From positions 1 to 43,434 of the forward strand of contig JADZCM010000036.1 in the NCBI GenBank assembly GCA_020851555.1: DNA of 43,434 nt. The letters run 5' to 3'. Position 1 is the first letter of the stretch; every line of letters starts with the position of its first letter. Of this stretch, positions 33,401-43,434 are shown in pieces. The stretch is from Bryobacterales bacterium. Its GTDB lineage: Bacteria > Acidobacteriota > Terriglobia > Bryobacterales > Bryobacteraceae. The position numbers and the translations under genes were made by a program. Under the pieces are notes generated by a model that ran no database searches, had not been told where the DNA came from, and saw only the letters and a program-made list of their open reading frames with translations.

Positions 33401-34746
33401 ATGCCTGCGGGCGGAACGGTCAAGGCGACCCTTTCGCCCGCCTGCAACCCCGACAGCACCGCTGCTTCGAGGCTGCTGCGCATGCCGACCTCGATGTACC
33501 GCTTTTCGAAGCCCGACGCCGTGCGGACGTACGCGAATGTCCGATCCCCCTCCGACTGGATGGCTTCGAGCGGGATGAGCGGCTTGTTCTCGTCGCGGCG
33601 GAGAAGAATGTCAGCGGCTCCGGACATGTCAGGCAGAAGCCGGGAATCGCTGCCTTCAATCCGAACCACCACGGGGATCGTCCGGACGTAGAAGCTCTCC
33701 ATCCGTGAAGCGCGGGCCATCGCCCCCACGCTGTAAACCTTGCCGGGGAACGTCAGGTCCGGGAAGGCGTCCAGGGAAATGCGCGCCGTTTGCCCCACGC
33801 GCAGTTCGCTGGTTTCCGCCTGGCTTGCCAGAGCCTCCAGTTGCATGCTGGATGTGTCCACGATCCTCATGAACGAGCGGCCTGGGTTCACGGCGTCTCC
33901 CGCCGCATACTGGGCCATGGTCCCGCCGGAGCGCTCGAGGCTCTGGAGAACAACCATTCCGTCCATGGGGGCCCGGAAGGTGAAGGTCTGAAGATCGTTC
34001 AGCGTGCGCTGGAATCTGAGTCGCGTCCGGTCCAGAGACAACTGGGTGGTGCGCATCGTGGCGTCGAGGGAGATCTTCTTGTAATCCAGCGCGAATAACT
34101 GCTGTTTATAGACGGCCTCCGCCTCCTCCATGGCCAGCCGCAGGAGTTCCTGCTCGATCGCGGTCTGCACTTCCGCCTTCTTGAAATCGAGCGCCGCCTT
34201 ATCGAAATTGGCTTTAGCTGAACGCACCGTCTGTTGCAGGCTCTCCCAATCCAGGGCCTGCTGTGCCTGGAGCCTGGCAAGATCAAGCTCCATCTGCTCC
34301 TGGTTGGCCTTCATGTCGTCGATCGTGGTGAGCATGCTCTCGGTGTCGAGTTCGGCGACGACGTCGCCGGTCTTCACCTTGCTGCCCCCCTCCGCCAACT
34401 TCGTAAGAACCAGGCTGCCGCCTCTCCCCATTCCTGGTTGTCCCCGGAATGTGGTGACCGTGATCGCGGCGTAGTTCCGGGCGGCCGTCTGGCCTGACAG
34501 CCGGAGCGTGTGTTGCACGGAACCGGTCCGGATCGCGGCGGTAGGAACGGCTGCCAGGGCGCTGGCGCGCGGCGTTTGGGCCGGCCGCTTCGCGAACAGA
34601 TAGGCGCCCAGCCCGGCCAGCATCAGACAGGCCACGAGAAGCCAGATCCCCAGGCGCCGGCGGCGGGGCTGCGGCGAATGTGGGGTATGCTCGGGCTCCT
34701 GGGGAAGCCCTCCGCTCTCCAGGGACGGATCGCTGGCTCGGGACAT
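33397..34746 (-). CDS. HlyD/AcrA-type periplasmic adaptor
   Basis: This 449-residue protein is a membrane-fusion adaptor that bridges an inner-membrane transporter to an outer-membrane channel. A Pro-rich cytoplasmic tail precedes a single membrane anchor (GIWLLVACLMLAGLGAYLFA). Next come a barrel-sandwich domain (KVKTGDVVAELD), a long helical hairpin (residues ~130-250) and its return strand (FRAPMDGMVV). A beta-barrel domain follows (LRVGQTARISLDAFPDLTFPG). The ATG at 34746 has AGGAG upstream. No transporter gene accompanies it; MacA-like partners usually lie nearby, so its partner must be elsewhere. Its stop overlaps that of the hydrolase-like gene by 4 bp (TTAA). Confidence 0.87.
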   Translation of the reverse strand: MSRASDPSLESGGLPQEPEHTPHSPQPRRRRLGIWLLVACLMLAGLGAYLFAKRPAQTPRASALAAVPTAAIRTGSVQHTLRLSGQTAARNYAAITVTTFRGQPGMGRGGSLVLTKLAEGGSKVKTGDVVAELDTESMLTTIDDMKANQEQMELDLARLQAQQALDWESLQQTVRSAKANFDKAALDFKKAEVQTAIEQELLRLAMEEAEAVYKQQLFALDYKKISLDATMRTTQLSLDRTRLRFQRTLNDLQTFTFRAPMDGMVVLQSLERSGGTMAQYAAGDAVNPGRSFMRIVDTSSMQLEALASQAETSELRVGQTARISLDAFPDLTFPGKVYSVGAMARASRMESFYVRTIPVVVRIEGSDSRLLPDMSGAADILLRRDENKPLIPLEAIQSEGDRTFAYVRTASGFEKRYIEVGMRSSLEAAVLSGLQAGERVALTVPPAGI

Positions 34747-34889
34747 GACTCTCCTGTCAGATTACAACACAGGCACTCATAAAATCAGGCGTCCCGGCCC
34801 AGCCCGAGGTTACCTTGCGCGGTTTCAACAGCCGGCGCCCTCCGGCCGGGGGCCGGGGTGCTAACCTTCGTCATCAGTCCCTTGCTACC

Positions 34890-34928
34890 CATTGAGAATA
34901 TTGACGATCTCCAATGGAATGATAGAGT
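34890..34928 (+). promoter_or_regulatory. Promoter and inverted repeat before the TIGR03437 gene
   Basis: TTGACG (34901-34906), a 16-bp spacer and TAGAGT (34923-34928) make a fair sigma70-type promoter, about 46 nt upstream of the GTG at 34981 after initiation. CATTGAGA (34890-34897) and TCTCCAATG (34908-34916) are inverted, with a one-base bulge, and flank the -35, a good position for an operator. Confidence 0.4.
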
Positions 34929-34980
34929 TGACTGTGCGATGAAAGGCCCCAGGCCTGTCTCTGAAAGTCGAGGTGCACTG

Positions 34981-37900
34981 GTGTTGAAATCGAAGCTTCT
35001 GCCTCTCATTCTGGTCCTGGGGGCGGCGAGTTCGGCGTGGGCGGCGACGTTCGGTACGGTGGTCAGCTTGACCGGCCACATCTCCGATATCGCTCTGGAC
35101 AACAGGCGGGGCGTGGTCTACGCTGCCAACTTCACGGCGAACCGGATCGAAGTGGTGTCGATGTGGGATCTGACCACCCGCGCACCATACACGGTTCCGC
35201 CTCAGCCCGGTTCCATATCGCTTTCCCCGGATGGCCGCTATCTTGTGGTGACCCACTATGCCAGGTGGAGAGGCGGAGACGGAACCATACTCCCGGGTAT
35301 CACCATCCTCGACCTGGACGCAGGCACACGCCGGACCATCACCAATGGAGTGACCCCGCTGACGGTGGCTTTCGGGGGAGGCAGCCAGGCGCTGGTGGTG
35401 TCCACGGAGGGATTCCTCCTTCTGGACCCCGCTACCGGCGTCACCCAGACCCTGGCGCCCAAGGAGATGGGCGGGCTGGAACTGCCGGCGCCCCTGGCCT
35501 CCTACCCGCTGGACATCGTACAGGCCAGCCTTGGAGTCTCCGGAGATTCCCGCTACATCGTTGGCGTGGCCTCCTCCGAAGAGCAGGACCTTCAGCGGAC
35601 GGTGAACTTCCGTTACGATGTGCAGACCCGCGAGGTCTTCATCACGGGCGTCAAGGCCTCGCCGCCGCTGGGGCCCCGCCTGGTCAGCGTCGATGAGCAT
35701 GGTCTGTCTCAACTGGTGGGATGGGCGCTGTTCGACTACAGAACCGTTCTGCTGGCCCAGTTCCCGCACGCCAAAGGCGAACTGAGCATCGGAACCCACG
35801 TCATTGATTGGGCGCGGTCCCTGGTCTATGCTCAGGTCCCGGAGTCGACCGCGCCCGAAGGCGTGATCGCGCCCCCGGTGCTCCACGTCCTCGATTCCGA
35901 CAACCTCACGGTCCGCGAGAGAATCCGGCTGCCTGAGAACCTGGCGGGCAGATCTCTGCTGAACCCGGATCACAGCGTCATGTACTCGGTTTCGGCGAGC
36001 GGCCTCACCGTTCTCCCGGTTGGCGACCTGTACAAGATGCCGAGAGTCATGGCCGCCAAAGAGGACGTCTTGTTCCGGGGCTCCTTCTGCGACCGGCGCA
36101 CGATGACCCAGGAACTCGACATCATCGACGCCGGCGGCGGGAGCGTCGACTTCCGGCTCAGTACCAGCATGCCCGGGCTGACACTGTCGCAGGCCTCCGG
36201 CACCACGCCCGCGCGGGTGACGTTGTACCTGGATGCCAACACGTACCAGAACCTGAGAGGAACCGCCACGGGCGTGATCGAGATCACCTCGCGGGCCGGA
36301 GTCGGCGTTCCACCGCCCGTTCGCATCCTGGTCAACGCCAGGGAGCCCGACCAGCGCGGCGCTTTGGTCAACGTGCCCGGCAAACTGGTGGACATCCTGG
36401 CCGACCCCGTTCGTGACCGCTTCTACGTCATCCGGCAGGACAAGAACCAGGTGCTGGTCTTCAACGCGACGAGTTTCCAGCAGGTCGGCGTGCTGCGCAC
36501 GGGCAACACCCCCACGCAGCTGGCCATTTCGACAGACCGCCGTTTCCTGTTCGTCGGCAACGACAACTCCCAGATCGTGAACGTCCACGACCTGGACACG
36601 CTGGAGCAAATGGAGCCGATCGCCTTCCCCGGCGGACACTATCCGCGTTCCATCGCGGTGTCGAAGAATGCGGTCCTGGCGGCGGTCCGCAGCGTCTCAC
36701 CGGGACTGGGCTGTCCGGAAGGATACGGCCTGCACACCATCGATCGTATCGACTTCACGACAAACTGGGCCAGGACGCTGCCGTCGCTGGGGGTTTACTG
36801 CAATGACATCCCCCTCGGCACGATGTTGCTCTCGACACCCTCCCACGAGCACATCTATGCCGCGATGGAAGACGGCGGTGTGCTGCTCTACGAAGCCGAG
36901 GCCGATACCTTCGTCGTTTCCCGCAAGGACTTCGGCGAGATGAAGGGAGCGTTCGCCGCGCTCTCCGACCAGGCGTACGTCCTGGACAACAACCTGTTGA
37001 ACCGGTCGCTGGTGGCCTACGGCGCCCTGGAGACGGGGAGCGGACAGTCCTCGGGCTTCACCATCCACGATGGAATGGGATTGCGCACGACCGCTCCGGC
37101 GATAACGGCGCCGGGCATCATTCAACGCGTGAACCTGACGGACTGGCAGAGCGTGCTGGGCCCGGTGAAGATGATCGAGGCGCCGTTGCTGGCCGGCAGC
37201 ATGGAGACGCCGCCGGTCGGCCAGATCGGCCAGGCGATCATGCCCTTTACCCGCACTCTCATCGTCACCCCCAACCGCAATTCTTTCATTTCCCTGAGCG
37301 TTTCGGGTCTCGTCGTGCTGCCCTGGGATTTCGATGCCTGGGTGGCGAAACCCGTGATTCAGAGCGTCGTGAACCTGGCGGACGGAACCGCCGCGATTGC
37401 CCCCGGAGGGCTGGTAGCCGTGCGTGGCGCCAACCTGAGCCTGGTCACCCTGGCGAACAACGAACTGCCCGTCCCAACCACGCTGGGAGAGGCCTGCCTG
37501 ACCTTCAACACGTCCAAGGCGCCGCTGCTGCTGGTCTCGCCCAGGCAGATCAACGCACAGGTGCCGTTCGAGGTGTCCGGCAACGTCAACGTCGTCCTTA
37601 GGACGGTAGGAGGGGCGAGCGATCCCTTCCCGGTGGTCGTGTCCCCGACCGCGCCGGCCGTTTTCCAGACCGCGACCGCCGGCCCGGACAAGGGCCTCGC
37701 CACGCTATACCGGACCGTGAACAACGAGCCGGTCACGCTCTCCAACCCCATCCATCCCGAGGACTACCTGGTGATTTATGTGACCGGGCTGGGCAAGACT
37801 TCGCCGGCCGTCGCCACCGGGGCGCCGGCGCCCGGCGATCCATTGGCCCACGCGACCATCGTGCCCGCCGTCAAACTTGGCGGAGTGGCGCTGCCGGTGC

Positions 37901-38046
37901 TCTACGCGGGGCTCGTGCCGGGGCAGGTGGGCGTCTACCAGATCAACGTCTTTGTCCCGCCGGAGGTGCCGCGCGGGATGGACGTGGCGCTGGTCATTGC
38001 CCGGCCGGGAGGCGACCTGTCGCTCTCCGTGCGGGTGGTCAAGTAG
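34981..38046 (+). CDS. Secreted beta-propeller protein with TIGR03437 C-terminal domain
   Basis: This is a 1,021-residue exported protein. I chose the GTG at 34981, which has GAGGTG upstream and gives a signal peptide (LKSKLLPLILVLGAASSAWA). Longer frames put polar residues before it. Repeated propeller-blade motifs (ISLSPDGRYLVVT, LAISTDRRFLFVGNDNS, IADPVRDRFYVIRQDKNQ-like) run through residues ~25-780. A central segment (SVDFRLSTSMPGLTLSQASG) is Ig-like. The last ~230 residues (from IQSVVNLADGTAAIAPGGLVAVRG) match the TIGR03437 domain found in Solibacter-group secreted proteins. It probably binds ligands or surfaces; no enzyme site is seen. It is the best taxon marker in the window. Confidence 0.85.
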   Translation: MLKSKLLPLILVLGAASSAWAATFGTVVSLTGHISDIALDNRRGVVYAANFTANRIEVVSMWDLTTRAPYTVPPQPGSISLSPDGRYLVVTHYARWRGGDGTILPGITILDLDAGTRRTITNGVTPLTVAFGGGSQALVVSTEGFLLLDPATGVTQTLAPKEMGGLELPAPLASYPLDIVQASLGVSGDSRYIVGVASSEEQDLQRTVNFRYDVQTREVFITGVKASPPLGPRLVSVDEHGLSQLVGWALFDYRTVLLAQFPHAKGELSIGTHVIDWARSLVYAQVPESTAPEGVIAPPVLHVLDSDNLTVRERIRLPENLAGRSLLNPDHSVMYSVSASGLTVLPVGDLYKMPRVMAAKEDVLFRGSFCDRRTMTQELDIIDAGGGSVDFRLSTSMPGLTLSQASGTTPARVTLYLDANTYQNLRGTATGVIEITSRAGVGVPPPVRILVNAREPDQRGALVNVPGKLVDILADPVRDRFYVIRQDKNQVLVFNATSFQQVGVLRTGNTPTQLAISTDRRFLFVGNDNSQIVNVHDLDTLEQMEPIAFPGGHYPRSIAVSKNAVLAAVRSVSPGLGCPEGYGLHTIDRIDFTTNWARTLPSLGVYCNDIPLGTMLLSTPSHEHIYAAMEDGGVLLYEAEADTFVVSRKDFGEMKGAFAALSDQAYVLDNNLLNRSLVAYGALETGSGQSSGFTIHDGMGLRTTAPAITAPGIIQRVNLTDWQSVLGPVKMIEAPLLAGSMETPPVGQIGQAIMPFTRTLIVTPNRNSFISLSVSGLVVLPWDFDAWVAKPVIQSVVNLADGTAAIAPGGLVAVRGANLSLVTLANNELPVPTTLGEACLTFNTSKAPLLLVSPRQINAQVPFEVSGNVNVVLRTVGGASDPFPVVVSPTAPAVFQTATAGPDKGLATLYRTVNNEPVTLSNPIHPEDYLVIYVTGLGKTSPAVATGAPAPGDPLAHATIVPAVKLGGVALPVLYAGLVPGQVGVYQINVFVPPEVPRGMDVALVIARPGGDLSLSVRVVK

Positions 38047-38075
38047 CAGAGAAGGAAGCGCTGGCCAAGCCAGAC

Positions 38076-38729
38076 ATGAGAGGGCTCATGCGATTCATGC
38101 TCAAATGCGTTGTGATCCTGCTGTTCCTGGCCGCTGCGGTGGCGGCGGCTCAGGAGTGGGAACTGGGAGCGTCTGGCGGGTTCGGCGTAACCCTGAACCC
38201 CACCGTGACCAGTGGTTCGGCCAGCGGCAAAGCGGGGTTCAAGTACGGGCTCGCCGCGGGCGCCGTGGCGGGCCACGACATGTACGAGCGTCTCAGCGGT
38301 GAGTTTCACTACCTGTACCGCGTCAGCGACCTCAAGGTCACCGGCGGCGGGCAGGAGGCGGAGTTCAACGGCGAGTCGCACATCATTCACTACGACCTGG
38401 TCTACCACACGGCCGGCCGCGGCGAGCGCATCCGTCCGTTCGTGGCCGGCGGCGCGGGGCTGAAGGTCTATCGCGGCACGGGCGCGGAGCGGGCTTACCA
38501 GCCGGCCAGCGCGTTCGCGCTGCTCACCCGCACACAGGAACTGAAGCCCATGGTCAGCGCCGGCGGCGGCGTGAAGGCGGCCCTGACGGAGAGGCTCCAA
38601 CTGCGCGTGGAAATCCGCGACTACATCACCCCCTTCCCCAAGGTGGTGGTAGCCCCGGCTCCGGGCGCCCGCATCAAGGGCTGGCTGCACGACTTCGTGC
38701 CGACCGTCGGCATCTCCGTGCGGTTTTAG
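38076..38729 (+). CDS. Small outer-membrane beta-barrel protein
   Basis: This is a 217-residue protein with a signal peptide (MLKCVVILLFLAAAVAAAQ within the first 30 residues) and alternating strands typical of OmpA/OmpW-like eight-stranded barrels (WELGASGGFGVTLNP, YGLAAGAVAGHDMYERLSGEFHYLYRV, RPFVAGGAGLKVYR). It ends in Phe, the C-terminal signal for barrel insertion. Three in-frame ATGs (38076, 38088, 38097) make the exact start uncertain. It begins 29 bp after the TIGR03437 gene and may be co-transcribed with it. Confidence 0.8.
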   Translation: MRGLMRFMLKCVVILLFLAAAVAAAQEWELGASGGFGVTLNPTVTSGSASGKAGFKYGLAAGAVAGHDMYERLSGEFHYLYRVSDLKVTGGGQEAEFNGESHIIHYDLVYHTAGRGERIRPFVAGGAGLKVYRGTGAERAYQPASAFALLTRTQELKPMVSAGGGVKAALTERLQLRVEIRDYITPFPKVVVAPAPGARIKGWLHDFVPTVGISVRF

Positions 38730-38885
38730 ATCTGCGCCTCACGTCCGCGACGCAGGCCGGAAGACCTGCCCGGCCGCGCTGTGTGCGCGCGCATGAGCGC
38801 GCCCTTGCGAATCCCGCTTCTCTTATACCCGGCTTCCCTCAGTTGCGCCCTGCGCGACAGGCCTGGGGAGATAGAGCGGCGGTGG

Positions 38886-38932
38886 CGGGGCGCCGAAGAA
38901 CTGCGGCACGGTCCTGGCGCCCCGTTTGGTTT
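38886..38932 (+). terminator. Hairpin terminator before the str operon
   Basis: CGGGGCGCC (38886-38894) pairs perfectly with GGCGCCCCG (38916-38924), and TTTGGTTT follows. The loop is long (21 nt) and the T-run is interrupted, so it is moderate in strength. It would end transcripts from the barrel gene, just ten bases before the rpsL promoter. I see no gene in the rest of 38730-38941. Confidence 0.5.
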
Positions 38933-38941
38933 CACTCGCAG

Positions 38942-38971
38942 TTGACATGCCCGGCTGCGGTTCTGTATATT
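38942..38971 (+). promoter_or_regulatory. str operon promoter
   Basis: TTGACA (38942-38947), an 18-bp spacer and TATATT (38966-38971) form the strongest rightward promoter seen in the window. Initiation near 38978 gives a leader of about 159 nt before rpsL, long for a simple 5' UTR and filled with stable secondary structure. Confidence 0.75.
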
Positions 38972-39001
38972 GAGAGGGTTTGGCGAGTTAGGTCTTCTGC
39001 T

Positions 39002-39082
39002 CCCATGCTACCCCTGCCTGGAATGCAGGCCGGCTGGGGGCGGGCCCCGAGGTTCCACCGGCGGTAAGCGGTGGAGCATGGG
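39002..39082 (+). promoter_or_regulatory. Structured rpsL leader element (cloverleaf-like)
   Basis: CCCATGCT (39002-39009) pairs perfectly with AGCATGGG (39075-39082). This 8-bp stem encloses three hairpins: CCTGC/GCAGG (39013-39017 with 39025-39029), GGGG/CCCC (39037-39040 with 39045-39048) and CCACCG/CGGTGG (39055-39060 with 39069-39074). The last arm abuts the closing stem, so the whole is a four-way junction with tRNA-like topology. It lacks a T-loop, D-loop and anticodon loop, so it is not a tRNA gene. As the leader of a ribosomal-protein operon it is a candidate for S12 or S7 feedback binding. I know of no described element that it matches. Confidence 0.6.
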
Positions 39083-39089
39083 CTTGTCC

Positions 39090-39132
39090 GAAGCAGCTAC
39101 CTTCGCAACACATAACTTTGAGACTGAGGTAG
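39090..39132 (+). promoter_or_regulatory. Candidate Shine-Dalgarno switch before rpsL
   Basis: AGGTAG (39127-39132), which contains the rpsL ribosome site, is complementary to CTACCT (39097-39102), six pairs plus a wobble. Formed, this hairpin would hide the ribosome site. A competing small hairpin, GAAG (39090-39093) with CTTC (39101-39104), uses part of the same CTACCT and would free it. The two forms exclude each other, a translational on/off arrangement. An extra CTACC at 39008-39012 could also pair with the ribosome site. Confidence 0.45.
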
Positions 39133-39136
39133 ATTC

Positions 39137-39511
39137 GTGCCGACCTTCAATCAGCTCGTGCGCCAGGGCCGTAGACCGCCGCGTTACATGACCGCCAGTC
39201 CGGCCTTGCAGTCCTGCCCGCAAAAGCGCGGCGTCTGCACTCGCGTGTACACCACGACTCCGAAGAAGCCGAACTCGGCGCTCCGCAAGGTGGCCCGTGT
39301 GCGGCTGACCAACGGCATCGAGGTGACGACCTATATCCCCGGCGTCGGGCACAACCTCCAGGAGCACTCCATCGTGCTCATCCGGGGCGGCCGCGTCAAG
39401 GACCTTCCGGGCGTGCGCTACCACGTGGTCCGGGGCACGCTGGACGCCGCCGGCGTCGACGGCCGCAAGCAGGGGCGGTCCAAGTACGGGGCTAAGAGGC
39501 CCAAATCGTAA
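39137..39511 (+). CDS. rpsL: 30S ribosomal protein S12
   Basis: This 124-residue protein of the 30S decoding centre starts at a GTG with GAGG nine bases upstream, the first gene of the str operon. The N terminus ([12 protein letters not shown]) and the decoding loops [11 protein letters not shown] and [10 protein letters not shown] are canonical. Lys43, Lys44 and Lys88 are the streptomycin-sensitive wild-type residues. The leader upstream carries the structured element and ribosome-site switch listed here. It ends 6 bp before rpsG. Confidence 0.98.
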   Translation: MPTFNQLVRQGRRPPRYMTASPALQSCPQKRGVCTRVYTTTPKKPNSALRKVARVRLTNGIEVTTYIPGVGHNLQEHSIVLIRGGRVKDLPGVRYHVVRGTLDAAGVDGRKQGRSKYGAKRPKS

Positions 39512-39517
39512 TCAGCC

Positions 39518-39988
39518 ATGCCACGACGAAGAACCATAGAACCCCGCAAACTGCCGCAGGATCCGGTCTACAACTCGACGCTGGCGGAGAAATTCATCAA
39601 CTGCATGATGTGGGACGGCAAGAAGAACGTCGCCCAGCGCGCCTTCTACTCCGCTATGTCCAAAATCCAGGAACGCACCGCCGACGATCCGCTGAAGGTC
39701 TTCAAGAAAGCTGTTGAGAACTGCAAACCCCTGCTCGAAGTGAAAACCCGGCGTGTCGGCGGAGCGAACTACCAGGTGCCCGTCGAAGTGCCGCAGAACC
39801 GCCGGGTCAGTCTGGCCATCCGTTGGATTTTGTCCAACGCCCGAAGCCGCCCGGAGAAAGGGATGCCGGAGCGGCTGGCCAATGAACTCACGGACGCCGC
39901 CAATATGCGGGGCGGCGCCATTAAGAAGAAGGACGACGTTCACCGCATGGCGGAGGCCAACAAGGCGTTTGCCCACTACAGATGGTGA
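39518..39988 (+). CDS. rpsG: 30S ribosomal protein S7
   Basis: This is the 156-residue primary binder of the 16S rRNA 3' domain head. The N terminus ([20 protein letters not shown]) and conserved [25 protein letters not shown] are standard. It starts 6 bp after rpsL with a weak ribosome site, so translation is coupled. In E. coli, S7 represses the str operon through the rpsL-rpsG spacer. That spacer is too short here for such an element, which makes the rpsL leader or the rpsG-fusA spacer likelier sites. Confidence 0.98.
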   Translation: MPRRRTIEPRKLPQDPVYNSTLAEKFINCMMWDGKKNVAQRAFYSAMSKIQERTADDPLKVFKKAVENCKPLLEVKTRRVGGANYQVPVEVPQNRRVSLAIRWILSNARSRPEKGMPERLANELTDAANMRGGAIKKKDDVHRMAEANKAFAHYRW

Positions 39989-39998
39989 TTCCTGAGAG

Positions 39999-40035
39999 CG
40001 AGGCTTACCTCGCCCGGGCCGGTCATGACCGGTCC
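39999..40035 (+). other. Two hairpins in the rpsG-fusA spacer
   Basis: CGAGG/CCTCG (39999-40003 with 40008-40012, loop CTTA) is followed by a nearly perfect palindrome centred on CCGGTCATGACCGG (40019-40032) that extends to 40016-40035 with one wobble. Both lie between rpsG and fusA. No T-run follows, so they are not a terminator. They may bind a ribosomal protein, set fusA translation, or be an RNase processing point. Confidence 0.4.
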
Positions 40036-40049
40036 CACATCAACCGTTA

Positions 40050-42143
<2,094 letters not shown>

Positions 42144-42145
42144 AA

Positions 42146-42167
42146 GCGGGCCGGCCGGCGTGCCCGC
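42146..42167 (+). other. fusA-tuf intercistronic hairpin
   Basis: GCGGGC (42146-42151) pairs with GCCCGC (42162-42167) over a 10-nt GC-rich loop, directly after the fusA stop. No T-run follows. It could slow 3' decay of the upstream message or define a processing point ahead of the highly expressed tuf. tuf itself has a GAGG near 42194. Confidence 0.3.
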
Positions 42168-42204
42168 CTGAGAGGACGTCACAACAGGAGAGTCGAGGAA
42201 CAAC

Positions 42205-43391
<1,187 letters not shown>

Positions 43392-43392
<1 letters not shown>

Positions 43393-43408
43393 GGGCGCGG
43401 CGCGCCCC
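43392..43408 (+). other. Hairpin directly after tuf
   Basis: GGGGCGC (43392-43398) pairs with GCGCCCC (43402-43408) over a GGC loop, starting at the last base of the tuf stop. No T-run is present before the window ends, so a terminator cannot be claimed. It may mark the 3' end of the str message, or a pause before a following gene. Confidence 0.35.
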
Positions 43409-43434
43409 GCCCGCAAGGGCCGGGCGCGGCCGGA

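Noticed and set aside
34858..34980. Longer N terminus for the TIGR03437 protein
   Set aside because: It would place 41 polar residues before a clear signal peptide and overlap the likely promoter. The GTG at 34981 has a ribosome site.
39002..39082. tRNA gene
   Set aside because: The cloverleaf topology is similar, but there is no T-loop TTC, no D-loop GG, no 7-nt anticodon loop and no CCA. It is treated as a leader RNA instead.

Overview
This is a high-GC, gene-dense bacterial chromosome segment. It probably comes from the Acidobacteriota, Bryobacterales/Solibacter lineage. The best evidence is a 1,021-residue secreted beta-propeller protein (34981-38046) ending in what looks like the TIGR03437 'Solibacter' C-terminal domain. 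A PEP-CTERM protein, many secreted proteins and a dnaK-dnaJ-hspR chaperone cluster fit this. The placement rests on recognition by eye, not on a search. No insertion sequence, prophage, CRISPR array, tRNA or rRNA was seen.

Layout. At 1-1842 the start of a leftward gene lies divergent from an ABC-2 exporter pair. At 1981-6560 a leftward chaperone operon runs dnaK, dnaJ, hspR and a secreted esterase-like hydrolase, from a strong sigma70-type promoter that overlaps an HspR-like operator. At 6556-10059 there is a leftward housekeeping run: a two-TM protein, a small winged-helix-like protein, a membrane protein, trmFO and a XerC/D recombinase. At 10172-16276 are a small orphan gene, a sigma54 activator without a sensor domain, an RlpA-like lipoprotein, a 22-codon lysine-rich gene with its own promoter and terminator, a MidA-type methyltransferase, a hypothetical gene, der and a YdcF-family gene. 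At 16325-24376 are a Tat-type secreted Mn superoxide dismutase, a PEP-CTERM protein behind phased 9-bp repeats, two related glycosyltransferases (one fused to a GT2 and a methyltransferase domain) and a lipoprotein aldose epimerase.

At 24461-27920 are an AI-2E-type membrane protein, a small anchored protein and a modB-modC pair whose ATPase has lost nearly every catalytic motif. At 27921-34746 are a POTRA/HEAT-like secreted protein, a zinc-ribbon membrane protein, a TPR plus beta-barrel protein paired with a glycoside-hydrolase-like protein, and an HlyD-type adaptor. At 34981-38729 are the TIGR03437 protein and a small outer-membrane barrel. At 38942-43392 is the str operon rpsL-rpsG-fusA-tuf, led by a strong promoter and a structured leader of about 160 nt.

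The strongest candidates for something undescribed are four. They are the cloverleaf-like leader and Shine-Dalgarno switch before rpsL, the catalytically degenerate ModC, the lysine-rich microprotein gene, and the phased repeats before the PEP-CTERM gene. All are inferred from sequence alone.
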